A stretch of DNA of 64,000 nucleotides, taken from positions 2,003,501 through 2,067,500 of the forward strand of contig NZ_CP060404.1 of NCBI RefSeq assembly GCF_014295035.1, in the 5' to 3' direction. This document shows positions 61,600 through 64,000 of this stretch, piece after piece (the first letter of the stretch is position 1; every line of letters starts with the position of its first letter). The DNA comes from Streptomyces buecherae (lineage in GTDB: Bacteria > Actinomycetota > Actinomycetes > Streptomycetales > Streptomycetaceae). The position numbers and the translations under genes were made by a program. The notes beneath the pieces are model-generated. The model did not search any database and was not told the origin of the DNA. It was given only the letters and a program-made list of their open reading frames with translations.

Positions 61600-62316
61600 T
61601 TATGAGGCGGGCTGCAGAAGCCCGCCGAGCGCGTTGCAGGCGGCGACGACACGCTGCACCTCACGCCGCGACATTCCGGCCGCCACCGGCAGCGCCAGGG
61701 ACTCGTCAGCGGCCCGCTCGGTCTCGACCAGCCACACGTCACGCCGAAACGCCGCACTGCGGTGCACCGGGGTCTGTACGGGAACTTGGCAGTCGACGCC
61801 ACGGGCCCGCAGGGCGCGCGCGAACGCGTCCCGGTCCGGCCTGCCGTTGCCCGGCACCCGCACCACGTACTGCTGGAACCCGTGCGTCTCCGCGGAACGC
61901 GGCTGCGGGGTGAGCACGCCCTTGAGTCGGGCACTCAGGTACCGGGCGTGCTGCTGTCGCCGCGCGATGTCGGCCGTCGGCTCGGCGACCAGGCCGTGCC
62001 CGATGACCGCGAGCTGGTGCCGCTGGCCCAGTTCGGCCAGGCGGGCCAGGTCCGCGGGGTGGCCGAAGGTGTGAACGGCCACGACGGCACGGGTCCGCTC
62101 GGTCACCACGGCCTCCACGGCCGCGGGAGCGAGGCAGAAGGACGCCGGGTCTATGTCGGCGAACACTGGCTCCGCTCCCAGGGCCAGCACTATGTGGGCG
62201 GTCTCGCACACGTCGTACGAGGGCACGATCACCTCGTCGCCGGCACGCACGCCCGCCCGTGCCAACTCATGTCGCAGCTCATCCGCTGGAGTCCCCATAG
62301 GCCGGATGGTGCCCAT
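61600..62316 (-). CDS. Degenerate DegT/DnrJ/EryC1-type aminotransferase homologue
   Basis: A 238-residue protein; the family is usually 370-400. It matches the family at AGDEVIVPSYDVCETAHIVLALGAEPVFADIDP and TRAVVAVHTFGHPADLARLAELG, and then at a C-terminal small domain (FARALRARGVDCQVPVQTPVHRSAAFR). The intervening segment with the PLP-binding SFxxxK lysine and the preceding EDAAQ aspartate are missing: the site reads VIGHGLVAEP. The N-terminal helical entry is also short. It is unlikely to be a PLP enzyme; a structural or regulatory role is possible. There is no clear Shine-Dalgarno; the start is the first ATG of the conserved part, 36 nt after the rRNA terminator. Confidence 0.75.
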   Translation of the reverse strand: MGTIRPMGTPADELRHELARAGVRAGDEVIVPSYDVCETAHIVLALGAEPVFADIDPASFCLAPAAVEAVVTERTRAVVAVHTFGHPADLARLAELGQRHQLAVIGHGLVAEPTADIARRQQHARYLSARLKGVLTPQPRSAETHGFQQYVVRVPGNGRPDRDAFARALRARGVDCQVPVQTPVHRSAAFRRDVWLVETERAADESLALPVAAGMSRREVQRVVAACNALGGLLQPAS

Positions 62317-62351
62317 CAAATATGAACACCGAGTGACCTGGAGCACAACGC

Positions 62352-62393
62352 AGAAGAGCCTTGTCGGGACCAGGGTCCCAACAAGGCTCTTCT
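62352..62393 (-). terminator. rRNA operon terminator
   Basis: A 13-bp stem (AGAAGAGCCTTGT, 62352-62364, with 62381-62393) continues into an inner GGGACC/GGTCCC stem with a 2-base loop. It begins about 11 nt after the 5S rRNA and ends the rrn operon. Confidence 0.9.
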
Positions 62394-62403
62394 CAAGAGG
62401 AGT

Positions 62404-62520
62404 TCGGCGGCGTCCTACTCTCCCACAGGGTCCCCCCTGCAGTACCATCGGCGCTGAAAGGCTTAGCTTCCGGGTTCGGAATGTAACCGGGCGTTTCCCT
62501 AACGCAATAACCACCGAAAC
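62404..62520 (-). rRNA. rrf: 5S ribosomal RNA
   Basis: About 117 nt on the minus strand, from GTTTCGGTGGTTATTGCG to GACGCCGCCGAACTC. It contains the conserved loop block CATTCCGAACCCGGAAGCTA. The ends are approximate. It is downstream of the 23S gene with a 76-nt AT-rich spacer (62521-62596). Confidence 0.95.
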
Positions 62521-62596
62521 ACTATGAAATAAACCAACCGGACAATGACACAGTCGTTATTTCAGAACCAACACAGTGAACGCGAGCAACTGAGGA

Positions 62597-64000
<1,404 letters not shown>

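Overview
The window is very GC-rich with strong third-position GC bias, short Shine-Dalgarno-led genes and ATGA overlaps. It carries gluABCD, osaABC, clgR, rshA and a HAMP-array hybrid kinase, so it comes from a Streptomyces or very close actinomycete chromosome core. From memory, the order matches S. coelicolor around rshA/dapF/miaAB, gluRK-gluABCD, recAX, lhr-nei, dps, clgR-cinA-pgsA-rimO-ftsK and osaBAC. There is no phage, insertion sequence or CRISPR array.

Layout. 1-11.3 kb: rshA (cut by the left edge), dapF, a small membrane protein, miaA, a small-protein/antitoxin-like pair, a LigB-like protein, a small hypothetical, miaB and a TAXI-type binding protein. 11.4-16.8 kb: divergent ROK kinase and GH38 alpha-mannosidase. 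16.8-23.4 kb: gluK-gluR, divergent from the glutamate ABC operon gluABCD. 24-28 kb: an FAD monooxygenase, then a Cys-rich leader peptide followed by cysteine dioxygenase and rhodanese. 28-32.2 kb: recA-recX under two DNA-damage promoters, an AI-2E family membrane protein and a DUF3046 protein. 32-36 kb: a toroid-fold hypothetical and an araC-azlC-azlD operon. 36-42 kb: lhr helicase and nei glycosylase, with lhr behind a PafBC-type promoter. 43-51.6 kb: dps, clgR, cinA, pgsA, rimO, a RodZ-like protein and ftsK. 52-61.4 kb: the osmoadaptation genes osaB, osaA and osaC. 61.4-64 kb: tRNA-Thr, a degenerate DegT-like protein, and the 3' end of an rRNA operon (5S and partial 23S), all on the minus strand.

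The most unusual signal is a family of heptanucleotide repeats, CCCCGTG and its variant CTCCGTG (complements CACGGGG and CACGGAG). They form arrays in at least six intergenic gaps, with up to 11 perfect copies. They also appear inside coding sequence, always in predicted disordered segments (the rshA insert, LigB-like protein, ROK N-terminus, azlC N-terminus, osaA linker), where three copies encode a seven-residue GTGHGAR-type unit. The CACGGGG strand has the layout of a four-tetrad G-quadruplex motif with three-base loops.

Functional themes: stringent response (rshA), tRNA modification (miaA, miaB), glutamate sensing and uptake, cysteine catabolism under probable leader-peptide control, DNA damage (recA, recX, lhr, nei, clgR), osmotic stress and sigma-factor control (osaABC), and chromosome segregation (ftsK).
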